Shown here: positions 9,906-23,439 of the stretch, piece by piece
Layout: every line of letters begins with the position of its first letter
How positions within the stretch are numbered: position 1 is the first letter of the stretch
Assembly (NCBI GenBank): GCA_025345505.1
Contig: JANVCC010000048.1
Coordinates: 3,392,640 to 3,456,639 of the forward strand
DNA length: 64,000 bases
Direction: 5' to 3'
Source: Todiramphus chloris collaris
Lineage: Eukaryota > Chordata > Aves > Coraciiformes > Alcedinidae
The notes under the pieces: generated by a model
Told to the model about the DNA's origin: nothing
What the model saw: only the letters and a program-made list of their open reading frames with translations
Database searches by the model: none
Program-made: the position numbers and the translations under genes

Positions 9906-12804
9906 GACAGTCCCTGGAGTTGTACCTCATGCAGGTCAACGGATGTAAGTGGCATCTTCTCTTCCAGTTAGGACTGAAGATGATACTGACACCATTCTCT
10001 GAGTATGGCCGACAGCTCTTATCCAGAAAAATCAGATCCCTCCCTTCCAATACTGGGAAAAACAACTAAAGTTGACCTTTCCCAAAATATTTCTTAATTA
10101 GCCAATTCTTAAAAATCTTTCCTAAGACAGATGGAACAAGAGCTAGGAAATTTTCTTTCCCCTGCTTCATTTCACCAGGATATGCACAAGCAGGCAAAGG
10201 TGGGGAGGAGGGAGAGAGCTCATTCACACGCTCCAGCTGAACAAACAACTCTTGCACAGTTAGACCACCACCACCACTGGTGAGGCAAAACAAGTTTTTG
10301 TCCCAATTCAAAAGCCAACATGACAGAACTGCAGCCAACAGAGCAGGGTTTTGTGGTCAGATCACGCTGCAAGGTTTATACACAGAGATGCTGCCTTAGG
10401 CACAAGTCTCCATTTCCCTTACAGGAAGGTAACACGTTTGTTGATGGAGGTAACTGGGATGGAGGTTTTATCCAGCTGATCATGCCTGTCAGTCTATCTG
10501 CTTCCATAAGCTAAAGCCAAGAAGCTCTGATATTTGGAAACCATGGCAACATACCGTTTTGGCTGGTAAAAAGTGAGCAAAGAGCAGGCATTGCTGCTGC
10601 TAAGAGAAAAAAATATATTTGTTTTCCAGAAAGAAATTATTAAGTTCTTCCAAAAACAGTCAGCCCAGAGCTCCGGACATCAACATGCGGTCAAAATTAT
10701 CTTTTCAACTAAGCTGCCTTTCCTGTGCAAGAGTAGAGAAAATAAGGACTATGTGATCTCTGGTTTAAACCAGGGCACAGTACAGATGGCTGCAGCAACT
10801 CTGCAAGACCAGTTCTTCATTGCCATGGATGCTGCAGCAGCTGAATGCACTGCATGCCTGCACAGGAGAACCCACACAACCAATGCTGGCCAAGGAGAGA
10901 GGAGATCTCAGGTACGATCCTGAGACAAAGTTAACATACATGTATGTAGTGACCTTTGTCCTATCCACGTTGAAATCACCACAGGAGATGCTGCATTCCC
11001 ACACTGTTCCCAGTTTTAGCTAACAGCAGTTCCTGAGGATTACTGGCAGCCAACAGGAGGGCAGCTCAGAAATGCTGCAGGTCTCTGCCTTGTATGAGTA
11101 AGGACTAGAAGCCAACAGGCAAGCACTCTTTGGTAAATCCCAAACGAAGGCTCCTTCTGCTACAAGGAGACGACCATCCTTGCTACCACTTGGTACCAGT
11201 TTTCCTGACCATAATTAGAGAGAACAGAGACTTCACCGAAGCAAAAGATGTGGGATATTTTAACTAACAGAGCCAAACTTAAAAAAACCCCAATTTAAAT
11301 AAAATTAATAAACTAATAAATTGGGTATGAAAAGCTATTTCCATGAAGGCAAAGCTCTCAAAACAAAGGTTTTGAGCCAGAATCAGGGGAGTCCATGAAG
11401 GCTGACATTGCATCCTGAAGCAATGCCTCATTCTGGCTAAGAACCTATTTAACAAGTTAAATTATCTTAAATATACACCATATTTTAGGCTATGACTATA
11501 ACTTTTTTAAAGTACAAGCAGCATAAAAGAGAAATCTTCTGTACTTGGCTTATGCAAAACCAAGTTTAAGTTAAGATAAATGAGATTTAATGAATTTTTT
11601 GTGGACTCTTAAGTCAACCATATTGTTGGTGATCCTCTCTGTTGCTTGATTTTTCAGAGGTAAATGTTTGATTGAACAAGAAACCAAAACCTGAATTTCT
11701 TTTATAGTTACTACCTTGTCACTGCAATTCATTGCTATGTTCAAAGTAAAACATCCTCAATTAAAAATCACCTCCTGCAAGACATCACTAAGAAAAGTAC
11801 AATTCTGGTTCCCTGGAGGAATCTACGATTAAGAAAATTAAACTAATTGTTTAGAAATCCTAAAGGCTTGCAGGCTCATGAGAAAATTGTACAGATACTA
11901 CAGCACTTCTTTTTAAGCACTGAAACAGCAAATTATATATATTTTTATGTTAATTAAGCCTAAGGCAAACCAGAAATCAAATTCCAAAATTGAAAGAAAA
12001 AAAAAATCATTAAATTTGGTTAAGAATACCTGCAAGATTCTGTACTGGATAATTGCAATTTAGCATGACCACAAGTCCACAGAAAAGAGGACTTCAGATG
12101 CTGGCCATCATGAAGTAGATATTCATTTATTGTCTACACAAGGTAGTAGGTAAGAAAAGGTAAGAAAGGGTAAAAAAAGCAGCTCAGCAGCCCCCCCCCA
12201 AAAAACCCCCAAACCAATATATTAATATAACAGAACTGAGAATCTAACTTTTAACTTGAATTTGCATGAAGTCTCAAATGTTGGAGAGCACGATTTTGGT
12301 TAATTCTGCAATTCAAGTGTTCATACTTGACAATTGGAGAGGAAGAGACATATTTCTTTTAAGAAAGAAAATTTAAAGTCAAGAAATGATTTCACACTCC
12401 AAACTTAGACTTCAAAACCATCTAACTCAGTACCTGTCATTTCATGTGATGAGTAGCAAGCACTAATACGTAGTGGATCACAGGAATTTGAAACTGCAAC
12501 AATTTTTAACACCGAACGTTCACATCCAAGTGTCAACATTTTTCATCTCACCTGGGCTGAGCCTCCACATTTTTCATGCACAGGATTTCTAGAAGGACTA
12601 AATCTAGCACACAAGAAACAGGCTAAAAGTCTATAATGCCCGTCTTAGGAAAAAAATCATTATAAAGATTGAAATGATTTAGAAATACAGAAGCTCTCAT
12701 TCTTCGCCAAAAATCCAACACCTCTACTTCCTCATGGAACTCTTAGAAACAAAGTTGTTCCTATACATGTCCTGCACCATCCCATAGTATCTTTGCCAAC
12801 ATAC

Positions 12805-12950
12805 TGTATTGCCCTGTGCTCGAGTGATACAGGCTGCTTGGTATGGCCATGGAAGGAATTCCAGAAGGTGCTCCTTCATCTTCTGACTTTTCTTCTTCTT
12901 CAATCCTCGGTACTGCGGGAGCATCTGACGAGAGTTCATTCAAAATTTTT
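12805..12950 (-). CDS. CREM: CREM exon, second half of kinase-inducible domain
   Basis: The exon begins after acceptor TGTTCTAG, completes the Arg codon that follows RRPSY, and encodes KILNELSSDAPAVPRIEEEE followed by acidic and Ser/Pro-rich sequence ending STGQY plus one base. The donor is A|GTATGT. KILNELSSD forms the second amphipathic helix of the KID, which contacts the KIX domain of CBP/p300 once the serine in the preceding exon is phosphorylated. Compared with the mammalian protein, the segment has four consecutive glutamates and an altered GAPSGIPSMAIPSSLYH stretch. The split codon is finished by the Q2 exon at 6763. Intron retention would add about ten residues and then a stop. Confidence 0.97.
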
Positions 12951-13092
12951 CTAGAACAGAACGTAAATGATTTTATATATTTGAAATTCCATATCCATGA
13001 GAAAACTAAGTCCCTGGCTTTTAGCAGACAGTTTTGCTGTAACAGACACGCTGCCTTTAAAAAGCAGCCAAACCAAATGAAAAGGTCCTTAC

Positions 13093-13184
13093 CGGTATGA
13101 AGGCCTTCTTGAAAGTATTTCCCTACGCTTTTGAGAATCAGTTATCCCTTCTGATTCAGCAGATTCATCTGCAATCGCTGCTAC
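13093..13184 (-). CDS. CREM: CREM exon, first half of kinase-inducible domain with phosphoserine
   Basis: The 92-nt exon begins after acceptor TATTACAG and ends CG|GTAAGG. It encodes VAAIADESAESEGITDSQ followed by KRREILSRRPSY. RRPSY is the protein kinase A/CaMK/RSK phosphoacceptor site of CREM and CREB. Its phosphorylation recruits CBP/p300. The acidic serine-rich stretch before it resembles the casein kinase sites of the family. Relative to mammalian CREM (AETDESAES), two residues are missing, giving ADESAES. Only 142 bp of intron separate this exon from the second half of the KID, so the domain is split inside the codon for the Arg after Tyr. Confidence 0.97.
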
Positions 13185-16100
13185 CTGTAATAGCAAAGTT
13201 TCTGAAATTCATAACTTCATTAAAAAAGATAACAGACTAAAAGATTATTAAAAAAAATATGTTTTCCATGTGTCTAGGCAGGATGTTTGTGGACTTATTT
13301 ATCATTAATCGTGTGATCTTGGACTTCTTTTTCCCAAGCAAATCACAAACAATGATATCAGCAGTGCATAGCTACTTAGATGGCACCTTCCATTTGAAAA
13401 AGAAAAACAAAAAAAAAAGAAATCAGAATAATCCAGGTTATTTTTTTTATAGTAGCGAAGACAGAAGATTTCTTTACGTATAAAAATAGGATACAATTTA
13501 ATTAGCTTTTAAAGTGAAATTAAACATTTATAAGACAGGATACTGCAGTAACGTACCTTAAATAGCAACATACAAAAGCCTCTTCACGACCACACCAAAG
13601 CTATTTACAAGATAAGTTTATTTAAATGTACACATTTATTACAGTTATCATCACATACTCATACATACAAATAAATTGCTCAGCAATACTGTGCAAGTTT
13701 CAGAAACCTCTGACAAGTCCACGATGTCTTATTTTCTTAGGTCTTTATTAGTAACATTTTCACAGGTTCTTTTTCTCTTAGAGTTACCCAAGATGCCATT
13801 AAGGCCTGGAGCCGAAGCACGCTCTTTACCAGCAACTACCTTATTACACAGAACTGAAAGTAATCATTGAACGAGGAGAACAGGCTATTTTCTTGATTCA
13901 TTTAACTACTCAGAACCACTTGTGTGTAAGATTTCCAACTGAAACAGGGCAGGAAAGTTAGTATGAGAAATGACCTTTTCACCTAAAGACAGGCAAGGCT
14001 GCAGTTTCAGCTTCAAGCACTGTGTTAAGCTGCACTGAACAAACCAGAGCTCAAGCACTAGAAGGCTCAAGTTTTCAGAAGGCTCAGGTTTTTGACCTGG
14101 GTGCAAAGGAGGCTTCTCTGCAGCTCGGGAAGACAAGGAAGAGAAGCAGAACTAATGCAGATGCCAGGCCCGAGTGCTCAGCACTAGAAACAAATCCTGC
14201 GTACAGTAGAAAATGACTGCTGGAAAGTTGGGGAAATTTATGGCCCTGAGTCACCCCAAGCCAAACCTATAAAACTACACCTTGAAAGAACTATGGGCTA
14301 TTGCGGAATTAAATTGTCTCTCTACCTGTTTATTTTATTACATTCCAGTTCTGGGTAAAAATCTTTACTGGAGCCTCATTTTGCTGCGTAATACACAAGA
14401 AACATCATTAAAATTTTATGCCTGCCTAACTGAAAAAAAATAAAAGACTGCCTAGAAATAATGACCACATGTCTACAGACATATAGCTCCAAACCAGGCT
14501 TCAGAGCTGCCTGGCAGAGATACAAGAGCTTCAAGAAGTTTGCATCCAACCTTTTTGGATCAACGCTGACCAGCAAAGAGATCTTCTGCAAGGCACTTGT
14601 CTGCAGTGCCCCACGGTGACCTGTCTGTGGATTGACCTTCAAGGTTCTGCCATAAACCTCTGAAATTAAGACAGTGTTACCCAGCCAAGAGCCTGGGCAT
14701 CCCACCTCAAAACAGAATGCTCCTTTTCCAGGGTGAAACAAAAGGGTGGGGAAGCAAAGCAAAGCAAAGCAAAGCAGTATGTCCCAGGACAAACAGCAGG
14801 AGAAAGAGACCTTAGTGCCTCTTAACCTTCCCATTCCACTCAGGGTTCCCAACAGCCACCCCTAGTTTGTGAAGATGGCCAAAGCAGCCAGGAACAGCCA
14901 TACTTTGGTAAGAAGGGAAGGAAAACCACAAGACAATGTAAGCATTTTAATGTGGAAGAAAAAATTTTCTGAAAGAAATTTCAACAGTTCTGATTTTCAT
15001 CAAGACAAAGAGATAAATGCAATGTTTCAGCTTGTGCTAATAGCAAACAACCACATTTGCAATGCTAACCAGAGGAAATCATTGTCATCTTTTCCTGAAC
15101 ATTATTCAGACTTCAACTTCCCCACACGGCTCCGTGTTTGAACAAATTTAACTTTGAGCTCATGTTAGTCTGTCAATACCTAATACATTTGAGTAGACAA
15201 GTCAAATAACCATCTGAACTTCAAACCTTCCTACAAGTAGAACAACATTAACAGCACAGTAAGGAACATGATATAGATAAGTGATTTTTTTTTTTTTTAA
15301 TCCAAAAAGCAACAGATTTTGAACATCTTCCAGTTTAAAGCTGCAGGTGTTTGAGGGAGAGGTCACACAAGCTTTAACATCAACCTTCAGCATACTTTTT
15401 TTTTTTTTCCTTTTTAAGATTAAATTGATATCATTTCCCAAGTTCCCCACTGTCTGGCAGAGATAGGATATCAAGTTAAAGCCAAATGATCCGGAGGAAA
15501 TGCCAGGTGGCAAGATAAAGTACTTAAGAGGATCACAGGAAGGCTGGACAACCTCTGTAATGGAGTCTTTTACAGGATCAAGTCCTCCTTGTAGAGTCAC
15601 CTTATTTTCCATTAACATTCTCAAATGAAATCAAAGCAAAAACCTGGAACTAACTAGTCAGCATTAATCAGGACACAGCTTTCTTGTCTCCACTTCTTTT
15701 GAAAGGAAAAGACAGACAGAGTTCACTCAATACAACAAATAATCGACTCCCCTAAGATGACACAGCAGCAACTGGCAAGAGATTCCAGAGAAACTGCTCC
15801 TCCTGAGCTTTGGAGCAAGTCCTCTACTTTTGCATGTATATCCTGACTATACTGACTCCAAGGAAAGCAATGACAGTCATTCACTGTAACATGCCTACCT
15901 GGTAAAGCTTGTTCTGGTGAATTACAGTTTGAAAGAATCCTATTTAAAAAGTATTTCTTTTGCCTACTCTCATTTGACTTCAAGTTTGACCAAACCCAAG
16001 TCTCTTGACTTCTACTGCATCTGTTTCAACAGGGACCTGGAATTTCAAAACCATATCAGGTCCCATCATCCACACCTACTGCTTACAAATAAAATGTTCA

Positions 16101-17088
16101 CTCTCTGGCCAGGGTTTTACTCTCCGTCTCTAAGACAAATCATACTTACACCTGTCTCTTTATTATATCTGAAAGCTATTAAGAAGTCTCCAACATCAAA
16201 GGTGGCTTCTCAAGAAGACTGAGAACACAAGTCTTTTCCTCAGCACGTTGCAATGGCTGCAGGTAAACCAGCTCACACATAACGGGTACATAGCCACTCT
16301 TGTTAGAGATATCAGTTCTGTTTGCAAAAAGCAATTTGGTTGACATTTCACAATCAGACGTTAAGAAAACTTGAGCAAAGGCATTTCTAGCTACAAGAAA
16401 AACACCACTGGGAGGCCGTGCCATTTTCAAACCCCTGCAGTTCATTCTCACTAGGTTTTTTTCATTATTTAAATGTTCTGAAAAGTTTTTAAGCATTTTG
16501 CACTGCTCTCTGTTTTCTAACATCAGCAACTTTATACATGGGAAGATTTGTATAAAAAAAGAATAGATTATGTTGAGGCTGCCCTTATTTTTGATCTTTA
16601 ATATCCACACCCACAAAAAGCAACACCAGATGCTCTAACAGGGCCTGCTAAAATCAACAGGGCATCACGTGGCTATAATATGTTTACTGCCATTACACCC
16701 AGATGCTCGCCAAAAATAAAGTATGATAGGCTTGCAAATTTAGGAGTTTGTAGTCTTATTGGAAACACTATTAACAGCTTTTAACAAAACAGAAAAGCTC
16801 CAAGATAATGCTAAATTAAGGCCACGTCATTACACAAATTTGCTTTTGCAAATATTCAGGGTTCCAAGACACAATATCTTAAACAGGAAGCGTTAAGGAA
16901 TCACTACACAATGCTTGTAGAGCTGCTACTGGTTGGCAGTTTGCCACCTTCCCCCTCCCCTCCCCACTTCCTGCACCTTGCCACACTGGTAGGAATGAAG
17001 AGAAACTGGAGATGCGGAGTTGGGGGGGAGGGGGGAAGAGTTAAGAAGCACCAAATATTCATGAAAATGTAACAATAAAAGAGCTAAC
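13185..17088. other. CREM intron (about 3.9 kb), no gene seen
   Basis: This is AT-rich intron between the Q1 and KID exons. It contains poly-A/poly-T tracts and a short pentanucleotide repeat at 14754-14776. Several open frames of 60-158 codons occur on both strands, with no recognisable domains and no splice context. Confidence 0.55.
14754..14776. repeat. GCAAA pentanucleotide microsatellite
   Basis: Between four and five tandem copies of GCAAA are present. Confidence 0.9.
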
Positions 17089-17235
17089 CTGAACAGCTTG
17101 CATATGTGGTGACTGAATGACTGAGGGCTTTGTGGCTTGAATGACACCCTGGGCATGAACAGTTTGAGCAGAAGGCAACTGCACTAGAGTTACAGCTGGA
17201 GATCTTCTTCCAGCACGTGATGCAGCTACAGAAAC
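17089..17235 (-). CDS. CREM: CREM exon, first glutamine-rich domain (Q1/tau1)
   Basis: The 147-nt exon (49 codons, phase 0 at both ends) begins after acceptor TTTTTGCAG and ends CAG|GTTAGC. It encodes VSVAASRAGRRSPAVTLVQL, then PSAQTVHAQGVIQ, then KPSVIQSPHMQAVQ. This matches the tau1 domain of CREM, in which VTLVQLPS and GVIQ are conserved across the family. Because it is in phase 0 on both sides it can be skipped without a frameshift, in line with known CREM isoforms that lack tau1. The GTTAGC donor is weaker than those of its neighbours, which would favour alternative use, although that is inference. Confidence 0.96.
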
Positions 17236-20039
17236 CTGCAAAAATTACAATCATCATGTTTAAGTTACACACCTTAAGATGTCAGCAAATGCTTTTAGAG
17301 GTGATACTAAAGGAATCTGGGTTTGATTCTGTATCTAATATAGCTTAGATGTGTCTGATTATCACACATAGAAATAAACTAGTTTTGCTAGTAAATGTTT
17401 GGTGTGTATCTTTCCAAATGGTGTGGAAATCTTCAAACTCTCCCCCATCAAATTGCAAATATTTCTTGATCTTTTTTTTTTGGTGGGTTTTTTTTTTTTT
17501 TCTTCAGAGATTTCACAGGGTTTTTTTCAGTTAAAAACACCCCTAAGCTATCACACACCAAATCTGCTGTCGCTAGCATGAAGGTAAGGAAGTACATCAA
17601 GAAGATCACTGTTCACTGAAGTGGTATGTAGCTGCAACAACACGCAGGGCAGAACGTTCTTAGTCAGGAAAAATAAATTTAAAAAAGCAAAACAAACCAA
17701 AAAAAACACCCCACACAAAACTGCTTCGGTTTTGCTTTCATTAGCAAGAAGGTTGGTGTGAACTTAGGCTTTCCAGATAGATGTCTCAAGAGATGCGAGA
17801 ACTTTTCAGATAGCAAAAAATAAAGAGAAATGTTAAAGCAATACAAGGATTTGTAAATGGGTTTTGTTCAATACATGTAGAGAAAAACAGAGAGTTTGAT
17901 CCAGCAGTAATGAAGAAGCTGTGTTTTCTGTAAGCGTAGCACAGCTGAAGAAAGTGTCCAGTTTAGGAATAATCCGAGCCCTTTTTCTGATGAGAGTTTT
18001 GAGCACACACAGCTTTCCCCAGCCCTGAGCTCGCAACTGTCAGCACTGAGGATGGCTCAGTTGAGAAACAAACACCTATGGGCTAAGAAATAGATCATTA
18101 TTTATGCTGTTAAATCTACTAACAGAAACAAACACTGAAGCAAAAGGAAAATGTGATTGAGTTCAAAGTTCTGTGTGAGGAAACATCTCTAAACTCAGAG
18201 AAGGAAACCAATGACAAACACAAACCATACAATAAAAAGAGACACTGTATTTTTCTAAGTAGAAATTACATAGTACTACAATACTACATTGAAAACCCCT
18301 TATTTCTGTGTTCTGCATGTACAAGAATAAACTGAGACTTATGATTCTGGTATCATTCCCTTCCTAGCTTGATTCTCAGCTCCAAAAGGTATCTGGTACA
18401 AGCAGTAACAGTAAAAAGAGATGAAACTGAGAAGAAAAACATGATGAATACTGAATATATATTTGAAAAAAAAAAGAAAGTTTTTTATTTTTCTATATTC
18501 ACACTGAAGAGTTTTTTGAATTCCAGTTCACCCCTGATCCACACACCATTGCTTCTCTGGGAAACACTGTTCTGAGGCAGGAGAAAAAATTTAACTGCTG
18601 TTAGGATGGACTACTGTCAAAAACCCCATATGTTGGTTAAATTATCCTGAAGAAACAATGTTTCTAGGAAACAGAGACAGGATCTTGTCATTACGTTCAC
18701 TTTGTAATTGTTCAATTGTTTTAGGAAACTGAACTGCTTTTCAGGATAAAGAACAATTGAGAGCTTTTCTAACCCCAGAATGAAAACAATCAATCCCTTA
18801 AATGGCATTAAATGGCAGTATGTAAATAGAACATACAAACCTTCTTCCCAATCTATACAACAAACTTGAATATTATCATGAGAAATTTAACAGAAATAGG
18901 TATTGGAGACTCAGACCTAGAAAGTCTGAAAAGATCTGAAGAGCAGGATCTATTTTGTGTCCAAGCTGACCTCACTCTAAACCCAAGCTTCAGGAAAAGA
19001 GCAGGGAGCAGTCTAAATATTTACAAATCACACTGACTTTTCAAAACATTACAATGGCAATTTCACCAAATCTTTTGATTTACTGCTACCTCTGTGGTCA
19101 CTGCAATCTGATACAATACTTTGTGGACCAGAAAGAACTTGCTGAGTACAACACACACAAAACAGGACAAGGTGAGCAGCTTAGGAGTTCGTTTTTAGTA
19201 CACAATGGGTCAGGCATATACAAACAAGAAGTAATCCAGTACTCAAGATTAAGAAACACTTCATTTATAAGCTTCTTATTCAGCATAACCACACAAGAAA
19301 AAAAGAAAACCACACTCTTTTAGAATAAAGATCACAATGTCACAAGAGAAATTGTTTTGTTCCCATTAATTCAGATAACAGATTAAATGGGAGGGGAGGG
19401 TTAAGGGAAGAGGAGACGCTAGTATTTTAAAACTGGGTCTAACCAAAAGTGATTTATTTGTTCATTTATATCTATTTTGAACAGTTCAGTTTGATTTGAT
19501 CACTGTTTGCCAGGTTTCCACAAATATCCAAAGGTTAAACATTTACTCTAAAATGCCTGTGATTCTTTTGTATTGTTTTCTATATCCAAGAATGAAAAAA
19601 ACCCCAACTTTCCAGATTCATATTCTGCATCTCTTTTACAAATATTAGAAATTATTAAAACAACTTCTGTTCACATTTCCCTTGTGTTGTTTCCAAATTC
19701 ACTATTCCCTTGTTAACCGAAATACTAGAACCTTTTGATGCTATCACTCGTAAATGCTGACGTAAACAGACTTGGCAAAAAACATCACTTTCTGACATCA
19801 GCAATGAGCAATGCTACCTTTAACATCATTACTTCAAGGGCTGTCTGGCACCGTGACTGAAAACAATCCACAGGAGCAACTCAGGAACACAGAGGGTGAA
19901 GGGAAGCTTAACACATTAAGCACATTGTCAAACAGTGTAAGGGTTACGTCCCTGGCAACGCGACTTCAGATGTTGTAATGTCCTTCTGGGTTCTATCCTC
20001 TTAGGTATGCAAGTCAAGTCTGTAGCTTCAGCAAGCACC

Positions 20040-20480
20040 AACCATGTGTTCTGTCACAGCACTATGGTCCCATACTTCCTATGTCTGGGAATGTGTTCCC
20101 GCTTCCAAGAGTGGAGAGAGAAGTAGCCCCCCAAAAAGACCCCGAGCTATCTTCATACTAGGGCACACACTCTCTGAGAGAAAGAGGTTACTCATCAGTA
20201 ACCCATCTGACTTCAAGCTGCGTTGTCCATCCAAACAGTTCTACAGTGCATGGACGCACTCTTCTCACCCAAGGTCAGATAACTTCTCCCTGTGGAGTAC
20301 TACAGGGGTTGCATTCACATTCAACCCCTCCTACCCCACAGATTGCTGATAAGCAGTACGCAGTGCACAGCTCCATCTGCGTTCTCTCCCTTATGTACAA
20401 TCTAAACACTACAAGGACTGTAAAAGTAAAGTGAAAAGTACTTCTGGAAAAGATAAAAGAAACCGCAAGACAAACCCATC
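20040..20480. other. Unexplained segment, possibly an old interspersed repeat
   Basis: This segment is less AT-rich than its surroundings and contains an 18-bp hairpin, GGTTACTCATCAGTAACC (20186-20203), with perfect 7-bp arms. Its texture resembles old amniote DNA-transposon or SINE relics, which often carry GTTACT...AGTAAC arms. I cannot name a family and I see no splice-flanked coding sequence. Confidence 0.25.
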
Positions 20481-22188
20481 CCGGACTCACCTCATAAAAG
20501 AGCAAAGGACTCAACATACTCAGGCACCAAGGAGCCTTTATAAGGAAAAGCTGAAGACAGGGAAGTCCTGGTCAATCCCAAACATAATGGCAAAAAAGAA
20601 GCACGTAGCTTTTTAAAGAAGACAAGGTTTAACTGATTCCAGCCATTTGGTGACAGCACACACTTGAGGAAGCACAAAATGGTGACAAGGCTGCACGTTT
20701 GAAATGCCCCAACACCAGCTTTGCTAAACATCCTACATTTGCTTTTGGCAGCCTGGGTTTAGAGCCATATTTGCAAGAGCCTGGCAAGCTTCGGTAGGGC
20801 TCAATCTGTGGAGAGCAAGATTTAACACAAAGTTTGATGACGAGAGCCTCCACGAACACCCCTTCAGTGCTAACCCTGAGCAGTCCCAACTTGTAATGAC
20901 TCTTCACCTCCGGCTCCAGAAAACTCCCTCTGCTCTGTCTGCTGGCAGTTCTCATGTGGCAAATCCTGCCCTGCGTCTAGATCAGGGCCAGCATCAAAAG
21001 GTCAACAACAGATGGTATCTCAGACCACACAGCTCTACTGACAGACAGAACAGGACAAAATTTACAGCAATGCAAAGAACCACCCATCAAGGATGTAGGA
21101 TGAAAGAAAAATTACAACTCAAAGTATTTTGTCAAATCTGAAAAAGGTCCAAGTCCGTTCCTCTTACATTTTTAGTTATGTTTAGTGCTGCTGAGCACAG
21201 AGCAAGCCAGAATGCACTGTGGCCTCTAGAAATCCTGCAAAAGGAACAGCTAAGCTCTCTTTCAATGCCAATGCAGATGTAACTGCTCCAAGACACAAGT
21301 TTGACTGTCATCAACATTGTAAGAATATCTCAATCCAAATTAACTTCCTTTTAAAAACAGCCCTGTATGTATTAATATAAAATATGGGATACAGAACCCA
21401 TGGAGCCCATCTCAAAATGGGTTGAGACATTTTCCACCTTGCACTTTTGCCCTTCCTGAAGAAAAGGGATCAAGCTTCTCTAGAGGTGTTCTCTACGCTT
21501 TCGAGAGCTTCTAAAGACAACCACCAAAACCTTTACAAATTAACATTTTCTTACCTAATTCTTTTGGTGGCTGGATCACCAAAACAGTACTGTGTCAATT
21601 CATTAATCCTCTGAAAGGGAGGGATGTGAGAAATTCAACTATATATGCCATCTTAATCTATAGTAATGAATTTTATTTAAAGAAAATAAAAAGGAAACCA
21701 CAAACTTTAAAGACAGAAATTGTCAGTTTTGAAAGGTGCATCTCATTTTAGCTAGTTTCTAATTTACTCATTTTTTGCTTTTGCAGAAGAAGTAATTTTA
21801 CTTTCATCACCAAAATATTGTGGGAGTATTTAACAATATCTATACACAAGCCAGGAAAAAAACTATGCTCTCTTTTCTCTACTAATAATATATAATATGT
21901 CCTCCTTAGCACTAGAGGTTATCCAATCACACCATAGTTACAACAGGGAAGACACTAAGAATGCTAGAGCCCAAAACAATGTCTGCTCTCCAGAGATCAT
22001 CATCTTATTGAGTACCCTGTCCACTTTTTCAAAACTAAAATGGCAGGTATTTCATTGAAAAGCCTGAATTCCTAAGGAGGAAAAAACAAACATGCAAAAA
22101 AAACCCCACAAAACCCCCACCTCCTATGCAGTTGTATCCCTCGGCATTTTGCTCATCATTCCCTGGCCAAAGTCATAATTAAATGTTG

Positions 22189-22487
22189 TGGTGAGGTGGG
22201 TGTTGGTCTCTTCTCCCAGGTAACCAGCGATAGGATGAGAGGAAATGGGTTTAAGTTGCACCAGGGAGGGTTTAGGTTGGATATGAGGAACAATTTTTTT
22301 TTACTGAGAGAGTGGTGAGGCCTTGGAAGAGGCTGCCCAGGGAGGGGGTGGGATCACCATCCCTGGAGGGGTTCCAAAACCGTCTAGGTGTGGCACTTCA
22401 GGACATGGTTTAGTGTTCCTGATAACGTTTAGTAGACAGCTGGACTTGATCTTGAAGGTCGTTTCCAACCTTAATGATTCTATGATT
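22189..22487 (+). mobile_element. CR1 LINE 3' end, well preserved
   Basis: The segment runs from GTGAGGTGGGTGTTGGTCTC through GGATCACCATCCCTGGAGGG to GATTCTATGATTAT. It covers the end of CR1 ORF2 and the 3' tail in plus orientation, opposite to CREM. The copy at 35062-35509 belongs to the same subfamily and aligns along its whole length by eye. Confidence 0.93.
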
Positions 22488-22627
22488 ATATTAAAAAAAA
22501 CCCAAACAAACACAATGAAACAATACAAAGCAGAACCACCAGACATAAAAACAAGCAAACAAACAACAACAAAAAAAAGAGCAAATGAAAAACCTTGAAG
22601 CTTATCTGAACTGCATGGTTTTTTTAC

Positions 22628-22803
22628 TGTGAGGGCAGTGAAATACTGGCAGAGGTGCCCAGCGAGGCTGTAGAAACTCCACCCCTGGAGATATTCATAA
22701 CACAACCAGACACGGTCCAGGGCAGTCTGCTCTGGCTAACCCTGTTTGGCTGGACTGGAGGATCTCAAGAGGTCCCTGCCAAACCTCAACCATTCCGCAG
22801 TTC
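22628..22803 (+). mobile_element. Older CR1 LINE fragment
   Basis: Diverged CR1 3' sequence is recognisable from AGGTGCCCAGCGAGGCTGTA, CCACCCCTGGAGATATTC and GAGGATCTCAAGAGGTCCCT. It is more decayed than the copy just before it and lacks the octamer tail. Confidence 0.75.
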
Positions 22804-23439
22804 TTCGATCATACACAAGAAACAACAAATTGGGTAGTAAAAGATAGAATATTAAAATGCTTTACTTTTGACTGCACAAAACCAACGTTGAAGAAATACT
22901 TGTCTGAAAAAAAAAAAAAAAAAAACAACCCAAAAAAAAAAAAAACCGCCCACAAAGGTGTCTGAAAAGGAGTGACCAGGCATGTCAGCTCTCAGTAAGA
23001 ACCAAGTCATTCTTTTCTCATATTTCTGCACATTTGCAAGAAAATTAGTAGGAGAGATGAGGGGAATGTGGCAGAAGGTATGTTTGAGTCGCATGGTTGG
23101 CTTCTCTTAGCTGCGCTTCTCCAGAGGCCAGCGGGAGAAGGCGTTGTCTGTGCCCTTCTGCAACAGTCACAATACACGGACCCAGCAGCACCGCCATGAA
23201 CTCCTCAGAAGCACCCCGAGTGTCCCATCCCGCATCAGCAAAAGTGGACAGGAGACATCCCTGCCTCACGTGGGGGTTAGTCTCTCTAACCCTCGCCACG
23301 ACAAAGCCTCTCACCTTCTGATCCTGCCAGGCAAGAACATAAGCTATGAAAGCCCTACTACTCATCTTAGGCCCGAGAAACGTCACGACAAGGGCTTCCA
23401 GCAGCCAGCTTTCCGTCAGGGCCCGTTTCAGCAAAGAAA

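Larger units (their letters stand above)
6764..12804. other. CREM intron (about 6.0 kb) with CR1 insertions
   Basis: The intron separates the KID and Q2 exons. It holds a long CR1 copy (7501-8535), two short CR1 tails (9183-9320, 9824-9905) and poly-A tracts. The rest (about 10000-12800) is AT-rich and I see nothing recognisable in it. Confidence 0.6.

Noticed and set aside
14376..15624. Minus-strand frames of 158 and 140 codons in a CREM intron
   Set aside because: AT-rich translation with no family similarity that I recognise. Likely random.
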